Below, piece by piece: positions 33,393 to 41,789 of a DNA stretch of 64,000 bases. Source of the stretch: JAHBVL01 sp963712055 (GTDB lineage: Bacteria; Chloroflexota; Chloroflexia; Thermomicrobiales; UBA6265); the NCBI GenBank assembly GCA_963712055.1, contig CAVQGN010000001.1:62001-126000 (forward strand). Reading direction: 5' to 3'. The translations under genes were made by a program, and so were the position numbers. Each line of letters starts with the position of its first letter. The first letter of the stretch is position 1. The notes below the pieces were generated by a model, which was not told the DNA's origin, did not search any database, and saw only the letters and a list, made by a program, of their open reading frames with translations.

Positions 33393-35612
33393 CTATCCGC
33401 GATTGTAATCGCCACCACCGCGGTTGCCGCCACCACGTGGGCCGCGATCGTCGCGACGGGGTGGGCGAGGCCGAGCTTCCGGAATCTCGCCCGTGACCGC
33501 GGCGCGCCTGGAAAGACTGACCTTTCCGTTTGGTGCAACTTCGGTCACCATCACGGTGATTTCGTCACCGAGATTGTAGAGGTCCTCAACTCGCTCAACC
33601 CGGACTGCCGGATCTTCTGACAATTCGGAGATATGGACCAGTCCGTCACGGCCGGGGAAGAGTTCGACGAATGCGCCATAGGGCTGGATACTGACAATCT
33701 TGCCAGTGATGACATCACCACGGTCGATCTTGAAGTCCTGGGCCAGACCGCGAATCTTTTCGATCGCCAGAGCTGTCCCGGCCGCATTCGTAGAAGAAAC
33801 CGAGATCGATCCGTCATCCTGGATCTCGATCCGAGTGCCGGTTTCGTCCTGAAGCGCACGGATCATCTTTCCGCCTGGACCGATGATTGCGCCGATCTTT
33901 TCCGGATTGACCTTGATCATCGTGACCCGTGGTGCGTAGCTGGATAGCTCCTCGCGCGGATTGGTGATTGTTTCGGCCATCTTACCGAGAATGTGCAGTC
34001 GGCCTTCGTGAGCCTGGGCCAACGCGTTGCGCATGATCTCGGGAGTGATGCCCTTGACCTTGATGTCCATCTGGATAGCGGTCACGCCATTGCTGGTTCC
34101 CGCAACCTTGAAGTCCATGTCGCCGAGCGCGTCCTCCATACCCTGGATGTCAGAAAGCACGGTGTAGCGGCCGGACTCAGCGTCGGTGATAAGACCCATA
34201 GCGATTCCGGCGACGGGTGCGCTGATCGGTACACCTGCGTCCATCAGCGCGAGGGTGCTGCCACAAACCGAGGCCATCGAGGTCGACCCGTTCGAGCTGA
34301 CCACTTCGGAAACAAGACGCATCGCGTAGGGGAACTCTGCCTCGCTCGGTAGAACCGGTTCCAGCGCCCGCTCAGCGAGCGCGCCGTGACCGATATCGCG
34401 ACGCGAAGGTCCGCGCATGCGACGAACTTCGCCGACGCTGAAGGGCGGGAAGTTATAGTGATGGATATACCGTTTGCTGTCCTCCGGTCCAATCGAATCA
34501 ATTCGCTGACCTTCGCCGGCAGAGCCAAGCGTCGCCACGGTGACGACCTGCGTTTGACCACGGGTGAAGATGGCCGAGCCGTGGGCGCGGGGCAGATAAC
34601 CGACCGACGACCAGATTGGTCGAATCTCTTCGGGAGTACGACCATCCGGACGGATACCAGAATCAAGGATTCCGCTGCGAACTTCCTGTTTGAGCAGACG
34701 ATCAAAAGAACTGCCGACTTCCTTGGCCGAATACGTCGGCTCAGAGCCGTCGGTTGGTGAACAGAAGTGGTCGATCGTGCTCTTGCGCAGTTCGTTGGTT
34801 CCTTCGAGTCGGACTACCTTGTCCGGATTGCGGACTGCATCCTGCAAGGCGCTGCCGAGATACGCGGAAACGTCGGCATCGACCTCTGTCGACGAAGCCG
34901 GGGCCTCGAATGGCCATTTCTCCTTGCCCGCTTGACTTTGAAGATCGTCCTGCATCGCGACGATACGCCGTATTTCGTCATGGGCCATCTCGATGCCACG
35001 AACGAGAATTTCCTCGGAGATCTGACCGGCTTCGCCTTCGACCATCATGATCGCATCCCGGGTACCGGCGACGACCATATCGAGATCGCTATCGGCGAGA
35101 TCGCTGGTCATCGGATTGATGACGATTTCGCCATCGATGTAACCAACCCGTGCGGCGCCGATCGGACCGTCGAACGGAATCGGCGAGATCGTCAGCGCAG
35201 CCGATGCTCCGATGATCGAAAGCAGGTCGGGGTTGTTTTCCTGATCGGCTGACATTACCGTAGAGATGATCTGGATCTCAGCGCGATACCCTTTCGGAAA
35301 GAGAGGGCGCAGCGGTCGATCGGTCAGACGAGCGGCCAGAATGGCCTGCTCTGAAGGGCGACTTTCGCGTTTGATGTAACCACCGGGTATCTTGCCAGCA
35401 GCGTACATTTTTTCTTCATAATCGACCGACAGCGGAAAAAAATCCATGTCGGGTCGGGCCTCGCGCTCGCCAACGACTGAGACGAGGACCATCGTGTCGC
35501 CGTAGCGAACAACGACGGCACCATCTGCTTGTTCTGCAAGCAGACCAGTTTCGATCGAGAGTTCCTGTCCGGCGATCTCCTCAGAGACACGGACAATGTT
35601 CCTGTTTTCCAT
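33393..35612 (-). CDS. pnp: Polyribonucleotide nucleotidyltransferase (PNPase)
   Basis: 3'-5' phosphorolytic exoribonuclease of the RNA degradosome. 739 residues: two RNase PH domains (the second with 'PRAHGSAIFTRGQTQVVTVATL', quoted in parts, and 'KRYIHHYNFPPFSVGE'), an alpha-helical linker, a KH domain ('KIGAIIGPGGKMIRALQDET') and an S1 domain ('GAFVELFPGRDGLVHISELS'). The C-terminus is an unusual Arg/Gly-rich tail with RGG repeats that may add RNA affinity. ATG at 35612 gives the conserved start; longer frames are extensions. Downstream of rpsO, the classical arrangement. Confidence 0.96.
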   Translation of the reverse strand: MENRNIVRVSEEIAGQELSIETGLLAEQADGAVVVRYGDTMVLVSVVGEREARPDMDFFPLSVDYEEKMYAAGKIPGGYIKRESRPSEQAILAARLTDRPLRPLFPKGYRAEIQIISTVMSADQENNPDLLSIIGASAALTISPIPFDGPIGAARVGYIDGEIVINPMTSDLADSDLDMVVAGTRDAIMMVEGEAGQISEEILVRGIEMAHDEIRRIVAMQDDLQSQAGKEKWPFEAPASSTEVDADVSAYLGSALQDAVRNPDKVVRLEGTNELRKSTIDHFCSPTDGSEPTYSAKEVGSSFDRLLKQEVRSGILDSGIRPDGRTPEEIRPIWSSVGYLPRAHGSAIFTRGQTQVVTVATLGSAGEGQRIDSIGPEDSKRYIHHYNFPPFSVGEVRRMRGPSRRDIGHGALAERALEPVLPSEAEFPYAMRLVSEVVSSNGSTSMASVCGSTLALMDAGVPISAPVAGIAMGLITDAESGRYTVLSDIQGMEDALGDMDFKVAGTSNGVTAIQMDIKVKGITPEIMRNALAQAHEGRLHILGKMAETITNPREELSSYAPRVTMIKVNPEKIGAIIGPGGKMIRALQDETGTRIEIQDDGSISVSSTNAAGTALAIEKIRGLAQDFKIDRGDVITGKIVSIQPYGAFVELFPGRDGLVHISELSEDPAVRVERVEDLYNLGDEITVMVTEVAPNGKVSLSRRAAVTGEIPEARPRPPRRDDRGPRGGGNRGGGDYNRG

Positions 35613-35704
35613 TTGCTTGGCTTCTCCCTGGTTCATCGAGATCAAGGTCTCGATGCAATTGAACGGCGGTATGGTGGACGCACGACCGCGTGCTGATCTC
35701 AAGA

Positions 35705-35763
35705 GTGAGGGACTGGAGTCTGCCACCGCGATTGCAACGGTTCAGCAGGCTCCAATTCCTCAC
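35705..35763 (-). ncRNA. Large hairpin in the pnp leader
   Basis: GTGAGG...GGAG...CTGC pairs with GCAG...CTCC...CCTCAC through two small internal loops and a ~21-base apical loop. It lies in the 5' leader about 95-150 bases before pnp. In Escherichia coli the pnp leader has an RNase III-cut hairpin through which PNPase represses itself; this structure may do the same, by inference only. The rest of the 341-base rpsO-pnp gap shows the rpsO terminator and nothing else. Confidence 0.5.
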
Positions 35764-35847
35764 CAGACGGATTTCAGGCGAGACGGACTGAACGTCGGGT
35801 AACAGCTCCCCCTTTCACTGAACCGACTGCACTATGTTGTGCATCAA

Positions 35848-35876
35848 AACGGCTCAGTTGTGAAAACTGAGCCGTT
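35848..35876 (-). terminator. Terminator after rpsO
   Basis: AACGGCTCAGTT / AACTGAGCCGTT, a 12-bp perfect stem with a 5-base loop, followed on the minus strand by TTGATG after the closing TT. It would end most rpsO transcripts and leave some read-through into pnp. Confidence 0.75.
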
Positions 35877-35953
35877 CGGCGGGCATAGAATCGATTGGAG
35901 ACAGTGAGACGATCGGTGGTCGGTGCGTCAAAATCGTGATCGTCTCGCGGCAC

Positions 35954-36223
35954 TTACTTGCGCAAACCGTGGCGAGCAATCGTCGCGCGATAGCGTTCGA
36001 TGTCGTTGCGACTCAGATAGGCCAGTAAACGCCGTCGCTGTCCAACCATTTGCAGCAAGCCACGTCGAGACGCATAGTCATGTTTGTGGGTACGCAGGTG
36101 ATCGGTCAACGAATTGATTCGGGTGGTCAAGAGCGCGATCTGAACTTCTGGCGAACCGGTGTCGTTCGGATCGAGGCGGACCTCTTCGATAATGTCGAGT
36201 TTTTCGGCTTGCGTTAGCGCCAT
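35954..36223 (-). CDS. rpsO: Ribosomal protein uS15
   Basis: 89 residues, exact size for S15. 'DTGSPEVQIALLTTRINSLTDHL' (in parts: DTGSPEVQIALLT, INSLTDHLRTHKHDY) and 'RRGLLQMVGQRRRLLAYL' are the conserved 16S rRNA-binding segments. The ATG at 36223 has GGAGGAAA upstream; the much longer open frame to 36613 is chance. Transcribed toward pnp. Confidence 0.97.
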   Translation of the reverse strand: MALTQAEKLDIIEEVRLDPNDTGSPEVQIALLTTRINSLTDHLRTHKHDYASRRGLLQMVGQRRRLLAYLSRNDIERYRATIARHGLRK

Positions 36224-36491
36224 GCGCGCGTTTCCTCCGTGACGTGAATGCATCAGTGCACGAGCTGCCCTCAGGCAATCATTGCAGCAGGTAAGCATAC
36301 CACGTGATTTGGAGTCGTTTGCCGTTCGCAGCGAGAGATTCCGTCTCTGCACTCCCTCGCGGAACCGGATGCTTCCGCGAAGCGATCTGGACAGTGCAGC
36401 GATCCCGCCGAGACGCCTATCGCTGGATGGGAATCGCGCTTCGCTATACTCCGAAACGGTAGATGGATGATCACAGGAGTTGACAAGACGC

Positions 36492-37352
36492 ATGCTTGGC
36501 ATCATTGGTGGTAGCGGGTTGTACAACCTTCCGGATCTCGACGTGATCGAACACCGGACGGTTAAGACGCCATTTGGTCCGCCCAGTGACGACCTGTTGA
36601 TTGGTTCGATCAACGGGCAACCTCTCGTCTTTCTCCCTCGTCATGGAAAAGGCCATACGCTGACCCCGTCCGAACTGCCCTACCAGGCGAACATCTATGC
36701 CCTCAAGGCTGTCGGCGTGACGCATTTGCTCACGGTGAGCGCCGTAGGAAGTCTCAAGGAAGAGCTCTCTCCGCTAACCGTGGTGATGCCAGACCAGATT
36801 ATCGACCGAACCGTGGCCCGTCCACGAACCTTTTTCTCGGATGGGATCGTGGCGCATGTTGGGATTGCTGATCCCTATTGCAATCAGTTCAGCCAGTTCG
36901 TAGCCGACGGAGCGGTGGCTGCCGGCATCGAGCCGACAAACGGTGGAACGTATGTCTGCATCGAGGGACCGCAGTTTTCTACTAAAGCCGAGTCGAATCT
37001 CTTCCGCTCCTGGGGCTGTTCGGTCATCGGCATGACCGCGATGCCAGAAGCCCGGCTCGCCCGCGAAGCTGAACTCTGCTACGCGACGATGGCGATGGTC
37101 ACCGACTACGATGTCTGGCATGAAACTGAAGAAGCGGTCCATGTCGATCTGGTCGTTCAGTATCTGCGCCAGAACACGAAAGCCGCCCAGGACATCATTC
37201 TGCAACTGGTCGAGAATGGATTGCCCTCGAGAACATGCTCCTGTGGGGAAGCGCTGGCAGGCGCAATTGTGACTCCTCCGGATGCGATCACATCGGAAGC
37301 GCGGGAACGCGTGGGCCTTATCGCAGATCGGTATCTGCCCCCGGTATCTTGA
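36492..37352 (+). CDS. mtnP: Methylthioadenosine/purine nucleoside phosphorylase
   Basis: 286 residues of the MTA phosphorylase branch of trimeric PNP-type enzymes. 'LGIIGGSGLYNLPDLD' (phosphate loop), 'FLPRHGKGHTLTPSELPYQAN' in parts (FLPRHGKGH, PSELPYQAN), 'VCIEGPQFSTKAESNLFR', 'IGMTAMPEARLAREAE' and 'MVTDYDVWHE' match. It cleaves 5'-methylthioadenosine to adenine and methylthioribose-1-phosphate. The ATG at 36492 has AGGAG 12 bases upstream; TTG at 36480 is an alternative. The stop shares a base with the RodA/FtsW start. Confidence 0.9.
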   Translation: MLGIIGGSGLYNLPDLDVIEHRTVKTPFGPPSDDLLIGSINGQPLVFLPRHGKGHTLTPSELPYQANIYALKAVGVTHLLTVSAVGSLKEELSPLTVVMPDQIIDRTVARPRTFFSDGIVAHVGIADPYCNQFSQFVADGAVAAGIEPTNGGTYVCIEGPQFSTKAESNLFRSWGCSVIGMTAMPEARLAREAELCYATMAMVTDYDVWHETEEAVHVDLVVQYLRQNTKAAQDIILQLVENGLPSRTCSCGEALAGAIVTPPDAITSEARERVGLIADRYLPPVS

Positions 37353-38719
37353 TGCGAGCGTTTTCCGGGCGGGCCACGCTGCGATCGACCGAAATGCTGC
37401 TCTGCCTGCTCGCGGTTGTTGCGACGACACTCGGTCTCGCCAGTGTTCACCTGGCGGTCGGGGATGATTCGTACCTGGGCTCTCCCGAATTCACCGCAAC
37501 CATGCTGTTTGGCGCAACCGTGATGATGATCGCGGGTTCGTTCTCCTTTGGCGGTTTTCAAGGTGATCAGCTTCTTTTTCCGATCGTCGCCATGCTCTCC
37601 GGGATCGGGATCATGGTCGCAACTCGACTCGAACCCGATCTGCAGACCGTCCGAGGGCTTGATGTTGCGATAGGGCAGCGCCAGCTCATGTATGTGCTGG
37701 CTGGTTTGCTGGCACTCTGGGGACTGGCGGTGCTTTTCCCAAACCCGGAGTTTGTGGCGAGCTATCGGTACACCGTCCTTTTTGCCGGGATTGCGCTGCT
37801 GTTTGCCACCGCGTTGCTTGGAAAGGAAGTGAACGGTGCCAGACTCTGGATCGAGTTTGGCGGGATTCAAGTGCAATCAGCCGAATTGGTCAAGCTTGCG
37901 CTGGTTGTTTTTATCGCGGCCTATCTCTCCGAGCATCTCGAACTGGTTGGCTCTCCCTGGCGGATTGGCTGGTTTTCCTTGCCACCGATTCCCTATCTGG
38001 CGCCGTTGGCGATCATGTGGGCAATGTGCATCGTGGCGCTCTTGCTTCTCAACGACCTTGGGACGGCGTTGTTGTTTTTCGCCCTTTTTCTCATTTTGCT
38101 TTATTCCGCGAATGGAAGCCTGATGCAGTTTGGGGTGGGCGTGCTTGCGTTCGTGGTCGGAGCGTTTGCGGCCTACACTTTTATCCCCCGTGTTTCGATC
38201 CGGATCGACAACTGGCGTGATCCCTGGTCAGATCCGTTCGGCGCTGGTTTTCAACAGATTCAGGCGGAGTATGCGATTTCCAGCGGGGGACTGCTTGGCA
38301 GCGGGATCGGGAAAGGAAGCCCCTGGCTGATTCCGGAAGTGCAAACCGATTTCGTCGTGGCGGCCGTTGCCGAGGAACTCGGTTTTCTCGGTATCGTGGT
38401 GGTTGTAGCACTGTTTCTCCTGCTGGCCGGACGTGGTCTGAAAATCGCAGCGGAGTCGAAATCGCCGTTTCTCAAATTGCTCGCTGTCGGGTTGACCGCG
38501 TCGCTGGTCATCCAGGGTATTGTCATTCTCGGAGGCGTCTTCCGGATGCTGCCGTTAACCGGAGTGACGCTGCCCTTTGTTTCCTATGGCGGGAGTTCCA
38601 TTCTGGTCTCGATGGTGGCGGCCGGGTTGCTTCTTCGGATCAGCGCGATCAATGGTGCCGCCCGGTTGGCCGATGACCGCATGTCCTCGCCGGGACTCGT
38701 GCAAGGGGCGCTGTCGTGA
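37352..38719 (+). CDS. SEDS glycosyltransferase, RodA/FtsW family
   Basis: 455 residues, about ten membrane segments. Peptidoglycan polymerase of the SEDS family. Seen: 'GARLWIEFGGIQVQSAELVK' with the conserved Gln-x-Ser-Glu-x-x-K, 'LLNDLGTALLFF' with the catalytic-region Asp, 'WRDPWSDPFGAGFQQIQAEYA' in parts (DPFGAGFQQIQAEYA), 'PEVQTDFVVAAVAEELGF' and 'LPFVSYGGSSILVSM'. ATG at 37352 overlaps the mtnP stop by one base. Immediately followed by a class B PBP, the expected partner. Confidence 0.92.
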   Translation: MRAFSGRATLRSTEMLLCLLAVVATTLGLASVHLAVGDDSYLGSPEFTATMLFGATVMMIAGSFSFGGFQGDQLLFPIVAMLSGIGIMVATRLEPDLQTVRGLDVAIGQRQLMYVLAGLLALWGLAVLFPNPEFVASYRYTVLFAGIALLFATALLGKEVNGARLWIEFGGIQVQSAELVKLALVVFIAAYLSEHLELVGSPWRIGWFSLPPIPYLAPLAIMWAMCIVALLLLNDLGTALLFFALFLILLYSANGSLMQFGVGVLAFVVGAFAAYTFIPRVSIRIDNWRDPWSDPFGAGFQQIQAEYAISSGGLLGSGIGKGSPWLIPEVQTDFVVAAVAEELGFLGIVVVVALFLLLAGRGLKIAAESKSPFLKLLAVGLTASLVIQGIVILGGVFRMLPLTGVTLPFVSYGGSSILVSMVAAGLLLRISAINGAARLADDRMSSPGLVQGALS

Positions 38720-40290
38720 CCACGCCGCAGATTGCCATGCTGCTCTGGGTCACGATCGTGGTCATGACCGCGATCTACGCGATCTGGCGACGTCACAATG
38801 TCCTGCCGATCAGTCGAAGTCTGCCAGTGGTCGGCGTGCTGTTTGCTACTGCGTTGCTCGCGGTTGGCGTTCAGGGCGCGAGAATGCAAGTTGTTCAGCA
38901 AGACACGTTCTCGAACCGGAGCGGTATCGATCCGGTTTCTGGCGAAGTCGTGAGCAATGCCCGCATGGGTATGGGCTTGGTGAGTGAGCCGCGGGGCGAG
39001 ATTACCGATCGAAATGGCACCCCTCTCGCCTGGTCAGTACCGACGGCTGATGGCTTTCAGCGCGTGTACGCTGATCCTGCTGAATCGAGTGTGGTCGGGT
39101 ATTTTTCACCGTTTCTCTACGGGAGTGAAGGCTTGGAACGAACGCTCGACGACGCGCTTACGTCCGGTATCGATCGGTCGGTGACTGAACAAATTGGCGG
39201 AATGGTCGGTCTGGGCGAGTCTCGTCCCGAGAATGTTCGACTTACGATCGACGCGGAACTGCAATCGCAAGCGCAGGAGCTGCTGGGGGATCAGAATGGC
39301 GCCATCGTGGTGATCGATGTGAAGACCGGCGCTATCGTGGCGATGGCCAGTTCACCGGCAGTCGATCCGACTGCCCTGGCCGGTATCGACTCCGAAGGGG
39401 TTGCAAGCGCGCGAGAGTACTGGGTCGGTCTCGAGCAATCAGGCGACGATCCCTTGGTCAGGCGGGCGACCCAGGGACTTTACACACCAGGTTCGATCTT
39501 TAAGGTCATCACGACGTCAGCAGCGCTGGACAGTGGAGTCGTCACTCCAGACACGATTTACGCAGACTCGGGTTCGATCACCATCGATGGACGCGAACTT
39601 ATCGAAGCAAATCGTCCAGTCGACAGCATCGATTCTTGGTCGGTTTCGGAAGGCCTCTGGTACTCGCTCAATGTGCTTTATGCCCAGGTCGGACTCGACC
39701 TTGGCGCCGATCGATTGACTGCCTATGCTGACGCTTTCGGGTTCGGCGAGTCCATCCCCCTTGAAATTCCGGTGGCAACCAGTCAGTTGACGAGCGACGG
39801 CGATTTCCTCGAAAGCGACATCGCCCTGGCCGAATCGGCCTTTGGCCAAGGACAGATCCAGGTGACCCCATTGCATATGGCCATGGTCGCCGCCACGATC
39901 GCGAACGGCGGCCAGATGATGGAACCCTATCTAGTGGATGCCTGGATCGATCAGGATGGGAGTGTGATTCAATCCACTGCACCCTCGGTTTGGCGCACGC
40001 CGATTTCACCCGAGACGGCTTCGCAAGTGGAACGCATGATGATCGATACGGTTGAAATTGGGTACGGCAGCGGAGCGGCGCAACCTGGGCTCATCGTTGG
40101 CGGCAAGACCGGTACGGCCGAAACCGAGCGGGATGAACCGCATGGTTGGTTCATCGGTTTTGCAGGCGAATCCGAACCAGAGTACGCGGTTGCGGTGGTT
40201 CTAGAATATGGCGGTTCAGGAGCTGCGCGTCCCGTCGAGATCGGGGGAATAATGCTTGCGGCGGCTGTTCAGAGCGACGCCTCCGCCTGA
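38716..40290 (+). CDS. Class B penicillin-binding protein, PBP2/PbpA type
   Basis: 524 residues. One N-terminal membrane segment, a dimerisation domain, then the transpeptidase: Ser260-x-x-Lys263 in 'TPGSIFKVIT', Ser317-x-Asn319 in 'WYSLNVLYAQ', and Lys464-Thr-Gly in 'GGKTGTAETE'. These are the complete active-site triad for peptidoglycan cross-linking. GTG start overlaps the upstream SEDS gene stop (GTGA). The order SEDS polymerase then class B PBP matches the actinobacterial rodA-pbpA arrangement. A protein of 524 residues is short for the family but complete. Confidence 0.9.
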   Translation: MTTPQIAMLLWVTIVVMTAIYAIWRRHNVLPISRSLPVVGVLFATALLAVGVQGARMQVVQQDTFSNRSGIDPVSGEVVSNARMGMGLVSEPRGEITDRNGTPLAWSVPTADGFQRVYADPAESSVVGYFSPFLYGSEGLERTLDDALTSGIDRSVTEQIGGMVGLGESRPENVRLTIDAELQSQAQELLGDQNGAIVVIDVKTGAIVAMASSPAVDPTALAGIDSEGVASAREYWVGLEQSGDDPLVRRATQGLYTPGSIFKVITTSAALDSGVVTPDTIYADSGSITIDGRELIEANRPVDSIDSWSVSEGLWYSLNVLYAQVGLDLGADRLTAYADAFGFGESIPLEIPVATSQLTSDGDFLESDIALAESAFGQGQIQVTPLHMAMVAATIANGGQMMEPYLVDAWIDQDGSVIQSTAPSVWRTPISPETASQVERMMIDTVEIGYGSGAAQPGLIVGGKTGTAETERDEPHGWFIGFAGESEPEYAVAVVLEYGGSGAARPVEIGGIMLAAAVQSDASA

Positions 40291-40379
40291 GCACTTCGAT
40301 CCTCCCGCAAGATCAGCTAAACTGCGCGTACGTACAGTCTATTTCTCCCTTGCTCAGTCCTCAGAATTGTCCGCAAACA

Positions 40380-40388
40380 TGCTATAAT
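40380..40388 (+). promoter_or_regulatory. Extended -10 promoter TG-C-TATAAT
   Basis: Perfect consensus extended -10. The last base is only 5 bases before the ATG at 40394, so the transcript should begin at or next to that ATG, implying a leaderless mRNA. Confidence 0.6.
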
Positions 40389-40393
40389 TCGGC

Positions 40394-40762
40394 ATGCTGT
40401 ACCGACCGGATGTCATTCAGCCTGAATTGAAGCGGCGGTACTTCGAGCGTTCGGTAGACCGCGCGGTCAGATCCCTTCCTCGACACCTTCATGAGCGTCT
40501 CGATAATCTCGACATCGTTGTCGAAGAAGAGCCTGCGGATGGTGTAGAGGTTTATGGATTATATGAAGGGATTCCGCTTATCCATCGCACGCATGATTAC
40601 GGCATGACTGTTCCAGATCGCATCACCGTGTACCGGGGTCCGCTTGAGCGGGATTTTCCAGCGCACGCTGATCTCTTGCGAGAGATCCGGATCACGGTGT
40701 TGCATGAGATTGCTCATCATTTCGGTCTCGAAGAGTATCAACTGGAAGCAAAGGGATATTGA
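40394..40762 (+). CDS. Zincin-like metallopeptidase family protein
   Basis: 122 residues. The zincin motif 'LHEIAHHFGLEE' (HExxH plus a third-ligand Glu in the following helix) places it in the small 'metallopeptidase family' (PF06262-like), widespread in actinobacteria and Chloroflexota, of unknown substrate. 'VVEEEPADGVEVYGLYEGIP' and 'ITVYRGPLERD' are also typical. No ribosome site; the ATG lies at the predicted transcription start. Confidence 0.82.
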   Translation: MLYRPDVIQPELKRRYFERSVDRAVRSLPRHLHERLDNLDIVVEEEPADGVEVYGLYEGIPLIHRTHDYGMTVPDRITVYRGPLERDFPAHADLLREIRITVLHEIAHHFGLEEYQLEAKGY

Positions 40763-40787
40763 TGCGTTGGATCCTGGGTGACCGCCG

Positions 40788-41735
40788 GTGAGTCAGGCGC
40801 GTACCGAAGCACAACCGCCAGATACCGTTTCGGTCACTGGGCTGATTGCCGAAGGCGTCAGTCTCGTGCTGTCGCATTTGTCGCTCCTGCTGTTTCCGCT
40901 TGTGCTCGATCTGTACTACCTGATCGGTTGGAAGGTGACTATTGGACCGCTGACGTCACGATTCGAATCGCGCGTAGCGGATCTGGATAACAATCGTCAG
41001 GATCAGGCAATGCGCGCGCTTGGCGAGGTGGGGTCCTGGGATTTATCTGGTTTGGTATCGATCTTCGTGCCGTCTTTTCTGGCGGGAGCCGATCGCAGCA
41101 ACTTGTACCTGCCGGTGGATCGCAACACGGTGGCAATCGATTCCATACTGGTGGCAGTGTTGGCCGGGGCGTTGTTTCTGGTCGCTGGATGTCTGCTTTA
41201 CGCGTTATTCGGACAATGGCTCGCTGATATCGCGCTTGACCGGGAACGGACCTGGACTGAGCGGATTCACGCAGCGCCACGTGTGACAGTGCGCGTGCTC
41301 GCGCTCGTTGGGTTGGTCCTCGGGGTTTTCCTGATCGTTCTTGGGCCCCTCGGTTTGATTTGGGCCGGTGGCGCCGCGTTCGGAGTCGACCTGCAGGCGT
41401 TGCTGCTTCCGTTTGTGGTGCTGCTCGTTCTCGCCATTCTGGCGCTGTTTTATTTCGCTCCCGAAGCACTGATGGTGGCCAATGTGAGTGCTCCCTCCGC
41501 GTTGCGATTAAGCGCCACCGTTGTTCGTGAGAACCTTGGCACCGCGCTGATGTTTGCCGGGGCTTCGATCATTATCTCGTTTGGACTGGCAGAGCTGTTT
41601 GATCGCATGGCGTCCAATACGCCCGGTCTGCTCATCGCGCTGCTTGGCCATGCATTTGTCGGCTGTGCGCTTGGGCTCGCTGCAATGCTTTTTTTCGCGC
41701 ATTACTGGCTCAAACCGGCTCCAACGTCGGCATGA
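40788..41735 (+). CDS. Polytopic membrane protein of unknown function
   Basis: 315 residues, five or six hydrophobic segments ('LSLLLFPLVLDLYYLIGW', 'ILVAVLAGALFLVAGCLLYALF', 'VLALVGLVLGVFLIVLGPLGLIW' in part, and a long 'LLLPFVVLLVLAILALFYF' stretch). No catalytic motif recognised. The layout (amphipathic, Ala/Leu-rich, 'ERTWTERIHAAPRV' loop) recalls DUF975/YciC-like membrane proteins but is not specific. GTG start at 40788; weak ribosome site. Between the metallopeptidase and gyrB. Confidence 0.6.
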   Translation: MSQARTEAQPPDTVSVTGLIAEGVSLVLSHLSLLLFPLVLDLYYLIGWKVTIGPLTSRFESRVADLDNNRQDQAMRALGEVGSWDLSGLVSIFVPSFLAGADRSNLYLPVDRNTVAIDSILVAVLAGALFLVAGCLLYALFGQWLADIALDRERTWTERIHAAPRVTVRVLALVGLVLGVFLIVLGPLGLIWAGGAAFGVDLQALLLPFVVLLVLAILALFYFAPEALMVANVSAPSALRLSATVVRENLGTALMFAGASIIISFGLAELFDRMASNTPGLLIALLGHAFVGCALGLAAMLFFAHYWLKPAPTSA

Positions 41736-41789
41736 TCGGTGTGAGTTGGTTCGTTTGTTCATCTTTCGGTCGGGAAAGGACGTAGTTTT

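Noticed and set aside
35954..36613. 219-codon frame containing rpsO
   Set aside because: Only the last 89 codons match S15 and the ATG at 36223 has a strong ribosome site.
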